From assembly GCA_045532455.1 (NCBI GenBank), contig JAZSFX010000005.1:11137-75136 (forward strand): a DNA stretch of 64,000 nucleotides, read 5' to 3'. Each line of letters begins with the position of its first letter. Position 1 is the stretch's first letter. Origin of the DNA: Ornithomonoglobus_A sp045532455 (GTDB taxonomy: Bacteria; Bacillota; Clostridia; UBA1381). Below are positions 1 to 8,763 of this stretch, piece by piece. The notes under the pieces were generated by a model. The model was not told the DNA's origin. It saw only the letters and a list, made by a program, of their open reading frames with translations, and made no database searches. Position numbers and translations under genes: made by a program.

Positions 1-1
1 A

Positions 2-1057
2 AAGACCGATGAATACAAGGTTGACGAGGTGTTTGACGTATCAGGTCTTGTGGTAACACCCGGTCTTATAGACGCGCACTGCCACGTGGGAATGTTTGAG
101 GATTCCTTAGGCTTTGAGGGCGACGACGGAAACGAGCAGAGCGAGCCTATAATGCCACACCTGAGGGCAATTGACGCAATTAATCCATTCGACAGAAGCT
201 TTGAAGACGCAAGAAATGCCGGCATAACCTGTGTGGTAACGGGTCCGGGCAGTGCAAATCCCGCAGGGGGTCAGTTTGCGGCAATTAAAACGTTGGGCAT
301 TTGTGTTGACGATATGGTCTTAAAAGCACCTTGCGCAATAAAGCTTGCTCTGGGCGAAAATCCAAAGACGGTTTTTGCCGAAAAGGAGGAAGCACCGCTA
401 ACCCGAATGGGCACAATGGCTCTTTTACGCGAAATGTTTATAAAAGCGCAAAGATACGGTGAGCAGCTTAGCGAATACGAAAAGGACACCGAGTCGGAGG
501 ACAAGCCTGAGCTTGATATGAAGTCCGAGGCCCTGCTTGGTGCACTAAGGCGCGAAATTCCCGTAAAAATCCACGCGCACCGTGCAGATGATATTTGCTC
601 GGCAATTCGCTTAGGCAGAGAGTTTAATCTTGATATTACCATTGAGCACTGCTCCGACGGAGACCGTGTTGCAGATATTTTAGAGCGCGAAAAAGTACCC
701 GTAATGCTTGGCCCTACTCTTTCGGACCGTTCAAAGCCTGAGCTTAAAAACTTAAGCTTTGCAACTTATAAAAATCTATCAGAGCGTGGTATTGACGTTG
801 CAATAATAACCGACCACCCCGAAACAACAATAGAAAATCTTCCGCTTTGTGCCGCAATGGCTCAAAAGAACGGAATGGATAGGGATTTGGCACTTAAGGG
901 AATAACCATAACTGCGGCAAAGAACTGTAGGATTTCTGACAGGGTAGGCTCAATAGAGGTCGGCAAGGACGCTGATTTTGCCATTTTTACCGCTCTGCCT
1001 ACCGAATTTGAATCAAAATGTGTTATGACATTTATAAACGGCGAAAAAGTAAAATAA
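2..1057 (+). CDS. Amidohydrolase family protein, 5' end cut by window
   Basis: The frame is open from base 2, so the gene begins before the window; the GTG at 29 is only an internal codon. The visible 351 codons look like a metal-dependent amidohydrolase of the imidazolonepropionase-like type. Counting from the GTG at 29, the metal motif HxH is H17/H19 in DAHCHVG, followed by later histidines in KIHAH and TIEHC and an aspartate in IITDHPE, the usual order for this TIM-barrel superfamily. The end (SIEVGKDADFAIF) is the typical C-terminal beta-sandwich return. Members hydrolyse C-N bonds in cyclic or N-acyl substrates; the substrate cannot be read here. The gene ends against a family A repeat shared with the convergent neighbour. 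Confidence 0.85.
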   Translation, partial: KTDEYKVDEVFDVSGLVVTPGLIDAHCHVGMFEDSLGFEGDDGNEQSEPIMPHLRAIDAINPFDRSFEDARNAGITCVVTGPGSANPAGGQFAAIKTLGICVDDMVLKAPCAIKLALGENPKTVFAEKEEAPLTRMGTMALLREMFIKAQRYGEQLSEYEKDTESEDKPELDMKSEALLGALRREIPVKIHAHRADDICSAIRLGREFNLDITIEHCSDGDRVADILEREKVPVMLGPTLSDRSKPELKNLSFATYKNLSERGIDVAIITDHPETTIENLPLCAAMAQKNGMDRDLALKGITITAAKNCRISDRVGSIEVGKDADFAIFTALPTEFESKCVMTFINGEKVK

Positions 1058-1168
1058 AAAAGTCACTATCGTGACTGTCGTTCGCATAGCTCACTTCCAT
1101 AGGTAGACTTTTTTGTAATTTAGGAAATTACTACTTTTAAGTTGTAATTTCCTAAAAGATAAAAATAC

Positions 1169-1263
1169 AGAGAGGACTGTCTGTATAAATTTGATATTGC
1201 GAGTTTCAAATTCGTAAGAATTTGTCTGTCTGAGCAATAGAATTTATACAGATTGTCCTCTCT
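1169..1263. repeat. Family A palindromic repeat, copy 1
   Basis: About 95 nt. The arms start AGAGAGGAC and end GTCCTCTCT, with a second paired block TATAAATT/AATTTATA and a middle containing GAGTTTCAAATTCG. It lies between two convergent genes and could act as a bidirectional terminator. Nearly the same sequence recurs at nine other places in the window. Confidence 0.85.
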
Positions 1264-1308
1264 ATTGATTTTGGGTTTGGGTGCAAAAAGCACATTTAAC
1301 ACGGCGTA

Positions 1309-1400
1309 TGATTTTTGATGCAGAACGCATAAAACCCACCCGAAGTCGTACGAGTGTACGTCGAGCGGTGGGGTTTATGTTGTTATGCGCAAAAATCATT
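1309..1400. repeat. Family C palindromic repeat, copy 1
   Basis: A long imperfect palindrome with outer arms ATGATTTTTG/CAAAAATCAT and inner arms AAACCCACC/GGTGGGGTTT. The right end touches the stop codon of the minus-strand gene that ends at 1399. A relative lies in opposite orientation at 34177-34276. Confidence 0.6.
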
Positions 1401-2733
1401 AGCCTTTATCAGATACAATTATTGTCGCCAAAGACATTTCGCTGTATTGTGTCGATATTATACTGTTTTTGGCAATCCGCGAATACGCACCGCTATACTT
1501 TCCGCCATAGACAAAAAGGCCTGTTATGTTACTGTAATTGCGGTATTTTGCGTCTTTGTTGTGCAAGAGGTCTATGTTTATGGTTTCGTACGGTGTGCAA
1601 TACTCCTGTAGGAGATAGCTATTATTTGCATTTTTTAAAACTGCCTCGCACCACTTTTCGTCGTCGTCAAACTCAACACCTGCATACACACCTTTTGAGG
1701 CATACGAGTCCTCAGGTTTTATAACCCATTTATCCTTGTGTTTGAGCACGTTGTTTTCTTCTATGCTCTTTTTAGTAAGCTTTGCGGTGTACGGAATGTG
1801 CGCTTTAATAAATTCTCTTTCTTCTTCTGTTAAAAATGCAGAGGTTATATCGTTATGAAGAATTTCGAAAACCTTTTTATTGTGTATAACCTGAGTGCGA
1901 AAATCACCAATCAGGCACACTGCATTATTTTTTATTGCCTCTATAAAATCGGTAACCTTATCGTAATTTTGCATTATGTCGCACGTTACTGCTCTGCGGT
2001 ATATTGCATCTATTTTATTGCCCGACTCAGAAAAGAGTGCACCGTCTTTATATTTTAGTCCCGTTATTTCGCAAATTTCGCACGTGCAGTCCTCATTTGC
2101 GAAAACTCTGCAAAACTCTTCGAATTCGTAGTTTCTTTCATTGTTTATAAAGTCGACAATAGCAATATGCGGTGTCTTTTTTGCGTTTTTGGTGGAATGG
2201 TATATCCTTAAAAATTCATCTGCCCAGCTTTTAAAAAGCTCGTTTGTTTTTACGTTGTATTTTTTGCAAAACTCCTTGAATGCACCCGTTTTGGAGAGCG
2301 CAATATTAAGCTCCCTATCTTCGTTCATTGCCGATGCACCGTCTGCATTGAACTCGCAGAACTTAAACGAAAAATCGTCTTCGTTAAAGAAAATATCAAT
2401 TCTTGCAATGGGGAGTGTGCTCTCATATGGGACTTCTCTTAAGATAAGCGCCTCGAGTCTTTTGTCGAAGTCGAAAAGCGCTCTGTAGCTTTTATCCTCA
2501 ACGTATTTTTTTATAACCTTGTCGAGAATGGTATATATTGTATCGGTAATTTCTTTAAAGTATTGCTCCATTTTTTCGCTGAACATTTTGGGGATATAGA
2601 GCGTGTGCACAAAATAACCGTGGCATTGCGCAGTTGATGATTTTATATATGCTTGCTCTTGTTGTGCGTCTTGTATGCTTTTTTGAAAATCTGTGTCGAC
2701 ACACTCTTTGTAAAAATTTATATAATCTGTCAT
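1399..2733 (-). CDS. ATP-grasp-like protein related to glutathionylspermidine synthases
   Basis: 444 residues, soluble, no signal peptide. The block RIDIFF (111-116) followed by EFNADGAS (127-134), and the late segment with WVIKPEDSYASKG and LLQEYC, resemble the ATP-grasp ligase fold of the glutathionylspermidine synthase family, which joins a carboxylate to an amine using ATP. That assignment is from motif resemblance only; no spermidine or glutathione genes are nearby, so the real substrate is unknown. ATG start with upstream GGAAAA. A family B hairpin in sense orientation ends 23 nt before the start. It is probably transcribed alone. Confidence 0.6.
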   Translation of the reverse strand: MTDYINFYKECVDTDFQKSIQDAQQEQAYIKSSTAQCHGYFVHTLYIPKMFSEKMEQYFKEITDTIYTILDKVIKKYVEDKSYRALFDFDKRLEALILREVPYESTLPIARIDIFFNEDDFSFKFCEFNADGASAMNEDRELNIALSKTGAFKEFCKKYNVKTNELFKSWADEFLRIYHSTKNAKKTPHIAIVDFINNERNYEFEEFCRVFANEDCTCEICEITGLKYKDGALFSESGNKIDAIYRRAVTCDIMQNYDKVTDFIEAIKNNAVCLIGDFRTQVIHNKKVFEILHNDITSAFLTEEEREFIKAHIPYTAKLTKKSIEENNVLKHKDKWVIKPEDSYASKGVYAGVEFDDDEKWCEAVLKNANNSYLLQEYCTPYETINIDLLHNKDAKYRNYSNITGLFVYGGKYSGAYSRIAKNSIISTQYSEMSLATIIVSDKG

Positions 2734-2756
2734 TTTTATTTTCCTTTTATAAAAAA

Positions 2757-2782
2757 CGGGAGGAGCAAGCCCCTCCCCTACG
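2757..2782 (-). repeat. Family B hairpin, sense-leader subclass
   Basis: Read on the minus strand it begins CGTAGGGG, folds as GGGAGG/CCTCCC around GGCTTGCTC and ends CCCG, 23 nt before the start codon at 2733. Confidence 0.75.
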
Positions 2783-2796
2783 TTGTTACGTGTTTG

Positions 2797-2824
2797 CGGT
2801 TCGTCGGAAACCGCCGAACCCTAC
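2797..2824 (-). repeat. Family B hairpin, GGTTCG/CGAACC stem
   Basis: Minus-strand GTAGGG followed by a stem GGTTCG paired with CGAACC. It is the second unit of a head-to-tail pair with the element at 2757. Confidence 0.75.
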
Positions 2825-2831
2825 GGTAAAC

Positions 2832-2930
2832 AGAGAGAGTAGTGTGCATTAATTTGATATTGCTTGTAGGGGACGGCGTCCCCCACGTCCCGCATTGTTG
2901 AGCAATAGAATTTATACAGACCACCCTCTA
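2832..2930. repeat. Family A repeat with a nested family B hairpin
   Basis: Outer arms AGAGAG/CCCTCT and the AATTTGATATTGC/GAGCAATAGAATTT blocks mark family A. The usual middle is replaced by a family B unit (2866-2892, stem GGGACG/CGTCCC). Located just downstream of the stop at 2942 of the minus-strand monooxygenase gene. Confidence 0.8.
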
Positions 2931-2941
2931 TGTTTTATAAT

Positions 2942-3241
2942 TTAAAAGAATACCGAAGGAACTTTCTCTAATTTCTCAATGCTTACTTCCTTTTCAAGAT
3001 GCGGACCGATAGCCTCAATAAACTCCTTAAAATGAGGCATTACATTGTGCTCGGCAATAGCCTGCTCGTGCAACCATTCCTCTATAAAGGTAAAGCTTGT
3101 TTTGTCGTCCTGCTTTTGAAAAACCTTGTACGAAAGGTTGCCCTTTTCCTTTTTTGTCTGTCGTGTAACGTCGTTTGCAAGCTTTATAAACTTCGAAACA
3201 CTGTCTTGTTTTACCTTGAATTTTGCAATTATTGTAATCAT
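2942..3241 (-). CDS. Antibiotic biosynthesis monooxygenase (ABM) domain protein
   Basis: 99 residues forming one ABM ferredoxin-like domain, the usual length of YgiN/YcnE-type small monooxygenases. Typical features are the start MITIIAKFKVK, the central NLSYKVF and FIEEW, and a late HxxMPHFKEF. Such dimers oxidise quinols or act in stress responses; the substrate is not predictable. It starts 14 nt downstream of the clostripain-like gene on the same strand and may share its transcript. Confidence 0.8.
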   Translation of the reverse strand: MITIIAKFKVKQDSVSKFIKLANDVTRQTKKEKGNLSYKVFQKQDDKTSFTFIEEWLHEQAIAEHNVMPHFKEFIEAIGPHLEKEVSIEKLEKVPSVFF

Positions 3242-3255
3242 TTTCTATCCCTTTC

Positions 3256-5061
3256 TTAAAAGCCTATTTCAAATTCCAACGCATCGCAGTTGTACTTTTT
3301 GCGGTAAACGTCCTCAACCTCATATTCAAATATATATCTGCCCTTTGGCGTATTTTTTTCCTTTACCTTGATTGCACTTGCCTTAACGGTTTTACTTGGT
3401 AGGAGCTTACCTGTTTTCTGGTCGGTGTGTAGAAGTGTAACCTTGTCCTTTGAAGTTCCCTTTGTAAATGTTCCGTTATCCCACAAGCCGATGTACGAAT
3501 ATTTGTCGGTATTTGCATTATGTGCAATAAACAACTCGGCAAGACGTTCGTTCAGTATGATGTTTACACTGTAGATTGTGTACACACCGTCTTTGGAGAC
3601 AACATCTGCGTCAACTGCAACTCCCTTTATGACGGGGATTTTCTTGCGCAAAGCACTCTTATATGTGTTTTCGTCCCATAGACATTCCAAATTCTGTGTG
3701 CTTCCGCACTCGAAATACGTCTTTGATTTTTTGTTGTAAAAATACTGATTGAGCGTTACATTTTTAATAATCTGCATATTCGGTGCGATATTCAAAACTG
3801 CCTTGTCGCCCTCAATTTGCGACGAGCACGAAAGCGCGTATTCGTTATACTGCGCCCACGCTTGTGTGTCGGTAAAATCGGTGCTGATATATTCGTCTTC
3901 GATTTTTGTATCGGTGATAGTGTTCTTTAAAAATGTTTTGTAGTTATCTGAATGTGAGTGCTTCATATACTCGTTAAGAGTCCACTCCTCTGTTTTTGTA
4001 GGATAATATACGCTTATTCCGCAAGATTGCGAGCGCATAGGTCCTTTTACGCTATGTCTTAGTGCCTGTGATAGTGCCTCTGAAATGTTTTGGGGAGTTT
4101 CGCCCACTACGTCTTTTAAAGCATTAGCAAGCGATAAAATATCCACCATTTCACTGCCTGCACATCTTTGTGCTCCCTCCATCATTCTTGTAACTGCACC
4201 AAGCGCACTAAGGTTCTGAGAATGAGTTAAAAGCTCGTGTGCCATTCCGTCAAATGCAAGGTTTAAATTTGTCATCTGCGATAAGTCTATGCACGAAAGC
4301 TGTGCCATCTCAAGATTACCCTCTTTTTCGCATTTTCTTAAGTACGCGTTGCACATTTCGTTACACATTTCGCCAACGCTTGCGTCGGGGAAGTCTATAA
4401 TACACTCCATAAGCGCACTATAGTCAAAGCCGCTGCATTTTTCCTCGCTCGCTACCATATACTTTGCATATGTCGAAAGCGCGGTTGCCATCTCCAATGA
4501 TGACATATACGCACCGTCGAAGCAGATTGCGTCGAGCACGGTGTTGGTTTTACTGAGAGCATAGTACATTTCTTCTATGTTAAGTGTGTCGCCGCCATAA
4601 GTTTGGTCGTTCAGGACCTCCATTCCGTTACCGTCGCCAACCAGAATAAGCATATATTTGTCTGCCTCAAACTCTGTCATTCCCCAATTTATAAAGTCGG
4701 AAAAGACACCGTAGTCTCCCATTGATGCGCTCTGCTTCTGGTCCTTTAAGTACAAAGAGCCTTTTTGCATTACAAAGCGCTGAAGATAATCTCCGTCAAC
4801 ACCCTCTATTTCCCAATCTGTGCCGCCGCCCGTCTGTACAACAACGTTTACGTTTTGCGGATACTTGATTTGTGATAGCTCCTCCATTATGCGTGAGGTT
4901 TTTCCTCCGTTATCGGAGCAGGCATATATTAAAACTGTCCACGTACTCTCGCTCGTGGGTTTTGCTTTTTTTTCTTCTTTAAAGGTTATTTTTGTTGAGC
5001 CGCACGCACACAAAAGTGTAATTGCAAAAAGCACAACAAAAGCAAAAATGCCTTTTTTCAT
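3256..5061 (-). CDS. Clostripain-family (C11) lipoprotein with altered catalytic residues
   Basis: 601 residues from the ATG at 5061, chosen because GAGGA lies just upstream and the protein then begins with a lipoprotein signal (MKKGIFAF, lipobox LCAC, Cys20). Residues about 40-400 follow the C11 cysteine peptidase layout: WTVLIYACSDN, a central ILVGDGNG, LDAICFDGAYMS and VASEEKCSG. In active C11 enzymes the second block carries the catalytic His (GHGG) and the third the catalytic Cys (DACLM). Here these positions are Asp143 and Ala184, so peptidase activity is unlikely (inference). The protein is probably anchored outside the membrane, perhaps as a binding protein. Confidence 0.75.
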   Translation of the reverse strand: MKKGIFAFVVLFAITLLCACGSTKITFKEEKKAKPTSESTWTVLIYACSDNGGKTSRIMEELSQIKYPQNVNVVVQTGGGTDWEIEGVDGDYLQRFVMQKGSLYLKDQKQSASMGDYGVFSDFINWGMTEFEADKYMLILVGDGNGMEVLNDQTYGGDTLNIEEMYYALSKTNTVLDAICFDGAYMSSLEMATALSTYAKYMVASEEKCSGFDYSALMECIIDFPDASVGEMCNEMCNAYLRKCEKEGNLEMAQLSCIDLSQMTNLNLAFDGMAHELLTHSQNLSALGAVTRMMEGAQRCAGSEMVDILSLANALKDVVGETPQNISEALSQALRHSVKGPMRSQSCGISVYYPTKTEEWTLNEYMKHSHSDNYKTFLKNTITDTKIEDEYISTDFTDTQAWAQYNEYALSCSSQIEGDKAVLNIAPNMQIIKNVTLNQYFYNKKSKTYFECGSTQNLECLWDENTYKSALRKKIPVIKGVAVDADVVSKDGVYTIYSVNIILNERLAELFIAHNANTDKYSYIGLWDNGTFTKGTSKDKVTLLHTDQKTGKLLPSKTVKASAIKVKEKNTPKGRYIFEYEVEDVYRKKYNCDALEFEIGF

Positions 5062-5080
5062 ATATTCCTCCATTCTTTTG

Positions 5081-5144
5081 TTAATCAGAAAAAAACACCA
5101 TAAAACAAAACGATGCAAGTTTTATGATGTGTTTTTCTGATTAA
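5081..5144. terminator. Long inverted-repeat terminator after the ferredoxin gene
   Basis: Arms start TTAATCAG and end CTGATTAA and include ACACCATAAAAC/GTTTTATGATGTG, with runs of A and T. The right arm includes the ferredoxin stop codon. Fits intrinsic termination on the minus strand before the lipoprotein gene. Confidence 0.75.
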
Positions 5145-5311
5145 TCCTCAACAGGAGCGCCTACAGGACAAACACCTGCACAAGCACCGCAGCCAATGCA
5201 TGTATCAGCATCGATAACATATTGAGCATCGCCCTCTGATATTGCGCTTACAGGACATTCTCCTGCACAAGCACCGCAGCTGATGCAGTCTTCTGTGATT
5301 TTGTATGCCAT
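5141..5311 (-). CDS. 2[4Fe-4S] ferredoxin
   Basis: 56 residues. Two CxxCxxCxxxCP motifs (CISCGACAGECP and CIGCGACAGVCP) bind two [4Fe-4S] clusters, the classic clostridial ferredoxin used as a low-potential electron carrier. The ATG at 5311 has GGAGG seven bases upstream. It is monocistronic: its own promoter lies at 5407-5435 and a strong terminator follows the stop. Confidence 0.95.
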   Translation of the reverse strand: MAYKITEDCISCGACAGECPVSAISEGDAQYVIDADTCIGCGACAGVCPVGAPVED

Positions 5312-5406
5312 ATTCGTTTCCTCCTTGTCTATATATTAAATAAAAAGTCTGATGACCTATATTTTAGATTTTGTGCCAAGCGTACATACATCGCCTCGCA
5401 ACTTAT

Positions 5407-5435
5407 ATTGTATCATAAAAATGTTGTTTCTTCAA
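5407..5435 (-). promoter_or_regulatory. Sigma-A-type promoter for ferredoxin
   Basis: On the minus strand TTGAAG, 17-base spacer, TACAAT, about 95 bases upstream of the ferredoxin start. Confidence 0.65.
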
Positions 5436-5456
5436 GTGCTTTATATTAAATTATTG

Positions 5457-6263
5457 TTACCTTTTTATGACTTCTACCTCGTCTACGTTAAACTCCCTGA
5501 GGATTTTTTCTTCCTCGTCGTCTATTCTTACGGTTACCTTGCCCTGCAAAAGAGCCACGTACTCGACTACGCCCTCGCCTATGGGTGTTTTTACTTCTAT
5601 GCCCACCGCGGGACTCTTGCCGATAAGCTCCTCATATGTATCCTGCTCGTATTTTAGACAACACATTAATCTTCCGCACGCACCGCTTATTTTTGTGGGG
5701 TTAAGCGATAAGCCCTGCTCCTTTGCCATTTTGATTGATACGGGCACGAACTCATCGAGCCAGCTTGAGCAGCACAGCTTTCTTCCGCAAGCGCCTATTG
5801 AGCCTAATGTTTTGGACTCATCTCTTACTCCAATTTGTCTTAGCTCTATTCTCTTTTTAAAGATAAGTGCCAAATCCTTTACAAGCTCTCTGAAGTCTAC
5901 ACGTCCCTCCGACGTGAAGTAGAAAAGGATTTTTGTATCGTCAAAGGTGAACTCGGCATTTACGAGCTTCATCTCAAGACCGTGTTCTTCTATCTTTTTC
6001 TTGCAGATTTCAAGAGCCTGCGGCTCTTGCTCACGGTGTCTTTGGTAAATTTCGGTATCCTCGGGAGTGGCAAGTCTTATGACACCCTTAAGCGGTGTTT
6101 TTAACTCCTCCTCGATGTCCTGTATGCCCATTGCAACTTTTCCGTATTCTATACCTCTTTTGGTTTCGACAATTACATTGTCGCCTTGTTTTATCGAAAA
6201 GCCTAACGGGTCAAAATAATAGATTTTGCCCGCAGGACGAAATGTTACTCCTACTATTCGCAT
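5457..6263 (-). CDS. ricT: RicT/YaaT, PSP1-domain regulatory iron-sulfur protein
   Basis: 268 residues from the ATG at 6263, which follows GGAGG. This is the PSP1 (YaaT) family. It has two cysteine clusters, GACGRKLCC and GACGRLMCC, which in Bacillus subtilis RicT help bind [4Fe-4S] clusters in the RicA-RicF-RicT complex, a factor for RNase Y-dependent mRNA maturation, sporulation and competence. It lies downstream of rodA on the same strand. A sense family B hairpin ends 30 nt before the start. The frame stays open upstream into the hairpin, but only this ATG has a good ribosome binding site. Confidence 0.9.
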   Translation of the reverse strand: MRIVGVTFRPAGKIYYFDPLGFSIKQGDNVIVETKRGIEYGKVAMGIQDIEEELKTPLKGVIRLATPEDTEIYQRHREQEPQALEICKKKIEEHGLEMKLVNAEFTFDDTKILFYFTSEGRVDFRELVKDLALIFKKRIELRQIGVRDESKTLGSIGACGRKLCCSSWLDEFVPVSIKMAKEQGLSLNPTKISGACGRLMCCLKYEQDTYEELIGKSPAVGIEVKTPIGEGVVEYVALLQGKVTVRIDDEEEKILREFNVDEVEVIKR

Positions 6264-6293
6264 ATGTTTCCTCCAATTATGTTTGTTTTTGTT

Positions 6294-6364
6294 CGGGAGG
6301 AGCAAGCCCCTCCCCTACGGCGGTTATTTTGTTTTCCGTAGGGGCGCCCCTGTGTGGTCGCCCG
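6294..6364. repeat. Two family B hairpins, back to back
   Basis: The unit at 6294-6319 reads on the minus strand (stem GGGAGG/CCTCCC, loop with GGCTTGCTC) and is in sense with ricT. The unit at 6337-6364 reads on the plus strand (GTAGGGGCG ... TCGCCCG). They diverge from the shared CCCTACGG/CCGTAGGG centre. Confidence 0.75.
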
Positions 6365-6395
6365 TTATGGTGAGATGGATAAATTTAACCGAATT

Positions 6396-7544
6396 TTAAT
6401 ATAAATCTACCGATATTCGTGGCTTATTATGATACTCTACACTTAATACCAGCCCGATTGCTGCAAGGTTGGTTATGAGCGACGTTCCGCCATAACTCAA
6501 AAACGGTAGCGGAATACCTGTTACGGGTGTGAGACCGATACACATTCCAACGTTTTCGAAGGTGTGGAACAAAAACAGCGCACCAACTCCCGTGCAGATG
6601 TATCTGCCAAAGGCGTTATCTGCTTTTTGTGCCGCCTTAAAGCACCTTAAAATAATAGCAAAAAGAACAAGAACAACAAGCATTGCGCCAATGAAGCCGA
6701 ATTCTTCGCTTATTACACTATATATAAAGTCGGTCGACTTGGTGGGCAGATACCCCATCTGGTTTTGTGTGCCCTCAAGGTAGCCTTTGCCAAAAAGCTG
6801 ACCCGAGCCAACCGCGATTTTTGACTGAATTACGTTGTATCCCTTATTTAACGGGTCCATTTCGGGATTTAAAAATACCTGTATTCTGTTGCGCTGATAT
6901 TCCGAAAGCACATATTTATATATAAACGGTAGTGAGCAGACACCTGCTATTCCTACGGGTATGATATATTTATATGAGAGCTTTGCAACAAAAATCATAC
7001 ACAAAAACATAAATACAAATACCATTGTACTACCCATATCGGGCTGAAGCAGAATAAGCGCCACAGGCACGCCAATATGGAGCAGTAACCCTAAAATTAC
7101 AGGTATTTTATTTACTTTATCGCCCACTTTTTCTAAGTGGTACGAGAATGTTATAATAAAGCACAGCTTTGCAATTTCGGCAGGCTGCAGACCCACAGAG
7201 CCGAATCTTATCCAGCTTCGCGCTCCCCAGTCGCCCGTTACGCCGAAGAACAAAACGAACACGAGAATGATAATAGAAAAAATATAAATCGGCTTTATAA
7301 GGTTTTTAAACTGCTCATAGTCGAAAAAGCAGATGAAAATACACGCCGCAGCGCCAAGCAAAAGCCCCGCACTCTGCACAATTACGTTTGTGTTTGTCTG
7401 CATTGAGCGCGTAGCAGAAAATATGACAATCACACCAAAAATGGCAAGTGCTATTGTCATAATAAAAAGAAAATAATCAAATTCTTTCGCCATTACTGTG
7501 CGTTTGTCGATACCGTAGTGTTTTTGTTGTTTTGCTTTCTTCAA
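6396..7544 (-). CDS. rodA: RodA/FtsW family SEDS peptidoglycan glycosyltransferase
   Basis: 382 residues with about ten membrane helices. SEDS motifs: the loop GARSWIRFG, LQPAEIAKL, LLQPDMGST, STDFIYSVISEEFGF and the C-terminal PLPFLSYGGTS. SEDS proteins polymerise lipid II; RodA works in the elongasome and FtsW at the septum. Because it sits with divIVA and lacks ftsW-type neighbours, RodA is the better guess. The start is a TTG at 7544 with AGAGGA upstream, six bases from the divIVA stop, which suggests translational coupling. Confidence 0.88.
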   Translation of the reverse strand: MKKAKQQKHYGIDKRTVMAKEFDYFLFIMTIALAIFGVIVIFSATRSMQTNTNVIVQSAGLLLGAAACIFICFFDYEQFKNLIKPIYIFSIIILVFVLFFGVTGDWGARSWIRFGSVGLQPAEIAKLCFIITFSYHLEKVGDKVNKIPVILGLLLHIGVPVALILLQPDMGSTMVFVFMFLCMIFVAKLSYKYIIPVGIAGVCSLPFIYKYVLSEYQRNRIQVFLNPEMDPLNKGYNVIQSKIAVGSGQLFGKGYLEGTQNQMGYLPTKSTDFIYSVISEEFGFIGAMLVVLVLFAIILRCFKAAQKADNAFGRYICTGVGALFLFHTFENVGMCIGLTPVTGIPLPFLSYGGTSLITNLAAIGLVLSVEYHNKPRISVDLY

Positions 7545-7550
7545 AATTAA

Positions 7551-7985
7551 TTATTCCTCTAATGCTTTTATTATTCCCTCACTCAGTGCCTTTATCTTTT
7601 TTTTGTATTCCTCTGCTTGAGTCTTTAACGATAAAAGCTCGTGGTGTTTTCTCATTTGTGCCTCCTCGATGTCCCGTTGCTCTTTTTGTGCGTCGAGCTT
7701 TGCTTTTTCGATTATTGTATTTGCTTCGAGTTTTGCGGCATTGATGATTTCGTCTGCATTTTTTTGTGCAACTGTTACTGTCTGCTTTAATGTGATATCC
7801 ATAAGCTTGTAACGGTCAAGCGCCTCCTGAATTTCGAGGTTTTTATTTCTTAGCTCTTTGTTTTCTTTACACAAAAACTCATAGTCATGCAAGATTGCCT
7901 CTAAAAAATCGTCAACCTGTTCAATATCATAACCTTTTATCTTTTTTTCGAAATCTTTATTTTGAATGTCTATAGGTTTTATCAT
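7551..7985 (-). CDS. divIVA: DivIVA-domain protein
   Basis: 144 residues from the ATG at 7985 behind GGAGGTGG. The N-terminal block (IDIQNKDFEKKIKGYD, EQVDDFLEAI) is the DivIVA/GpsB membrane-curvature domain and the rest is an extended coiled coil rich in Glu, Lys and Gln. DivIVA marks cell poles and septa and recruits division and sporulation proteins. It lies between ylmH and rodA in a conserved Gram-positive division cluster. Confidence 0.9.
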   Translation of the reverse strand: MIKPIDIQNKDFEKKIKGYDIEQVDDFLEAILHDYEFLCKENKELRNKNLEIQEALDRYKLMDITLKQTVTVAQKNADEIINAAKLEANTIIEKAKLDAQKEQRDIEEAQMRKHHELLSLKTQAEEYKKKIKALSEGIIKALEE

Positions 7986-8007
7986 ATTTCCACCTCCACA
8001 AAACTGA

Positions 8008-8763
8008 TTACAGATATTTATCCACACTTATGTGCAACCTGTCTTTTCTCGTTTTTGCGCCTTCATCAGCAACAACAAATCTGCCAAAGCCGCGTATGGA
8101 GAGCAAATCTCCCACATTAACGGACTTTGAATTATCGCTTATTATGCGGTGGTTTATCTTTACCTTTGCACCGCTTATCATATCTGCTGCTTTTTGCCTC
8201 GAAAGCTTAGTTATAGCACCAACAACCGCGTCGGCACGCATTGAGGCGCATACAAGCTCTAATCTTTGATATCTTGGCTTTATCTTTTGTGCCTCCTGCA
8301 TATCGGTTTCCTCGATATGTACACCCTGACTTCCGATTTTTGTAAGGTTCTGGCAGATATACGGCGCAATATCCTCACTCACAAAGCAGATGGCGCTATT
8401 ATCCCCAACAACTGCAATGTCGCCAAGCTTATTTCGCTCTATGCCGAGCGACAAAAGCGAGCCAAGATAGTCCCTATGTGTGAGAGGCTTTGTAAAAAGT
8501 CCGCTTATTTTAAGCGCTTTTATGGGAAATTCGCCTGTGTCGCACTCACTCCACTCGGGAAAAACACCGAGCATTTTACACTCGCTTTCTTCAAATCCGC
8601 CAAAAAACATTGTATTAAAGCCATATGGAAAAACTGCCCTTTCCTGAATGGTTGCTATTTCGCCACCGTCAAGAAATGATGAGAATTTGGCAGTTGCGTG
8701 TTTTTCGCACAAACGAAAAAGGTCGTTTATTTTAGAAATAAGAAGCTTATCTGACGCTTCCAT
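8008..8763 (-). CDS. ylmH: YlmH, S4-domain RNA-binding protein
   Basis: 251 residues. An N-terminal YlmH domain (FPYGFNTMFFGGFEESE) is followed by an S4 RNA-binding domain at about 185-245 (LSRQKAADMISGAKVKINH, GDLLSIRGFGRF). YlmH homologues bind ribosomal RNA and are implicated in rescue of stalled large subunits. The start overlaps the end of sepF by 17 bases, so the two are in one operon. Confidence 0.92.
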   Translation of the reverse strand: MEASDKLLISKINDLFRLCEKHATAKFSSFLDGGEIATIQERAVFPYGFNTMFFGGFEESECKMLGVFPEWSECDTGEFPIKALKISGLFTKPLTHRDYLGSLLSLGIERNKLGDIAVVGDNSAICFVSEDIAPYICQNLTKIGSQGVHIEETDMQEAQKIKPRYQRLELVCASMRADAVVGAITKLSRQKAADMISGAKVKINHRIISDNSKSVNVGDLLSIRGFGRFVVADEGAKTRKDRLHISVDKYL

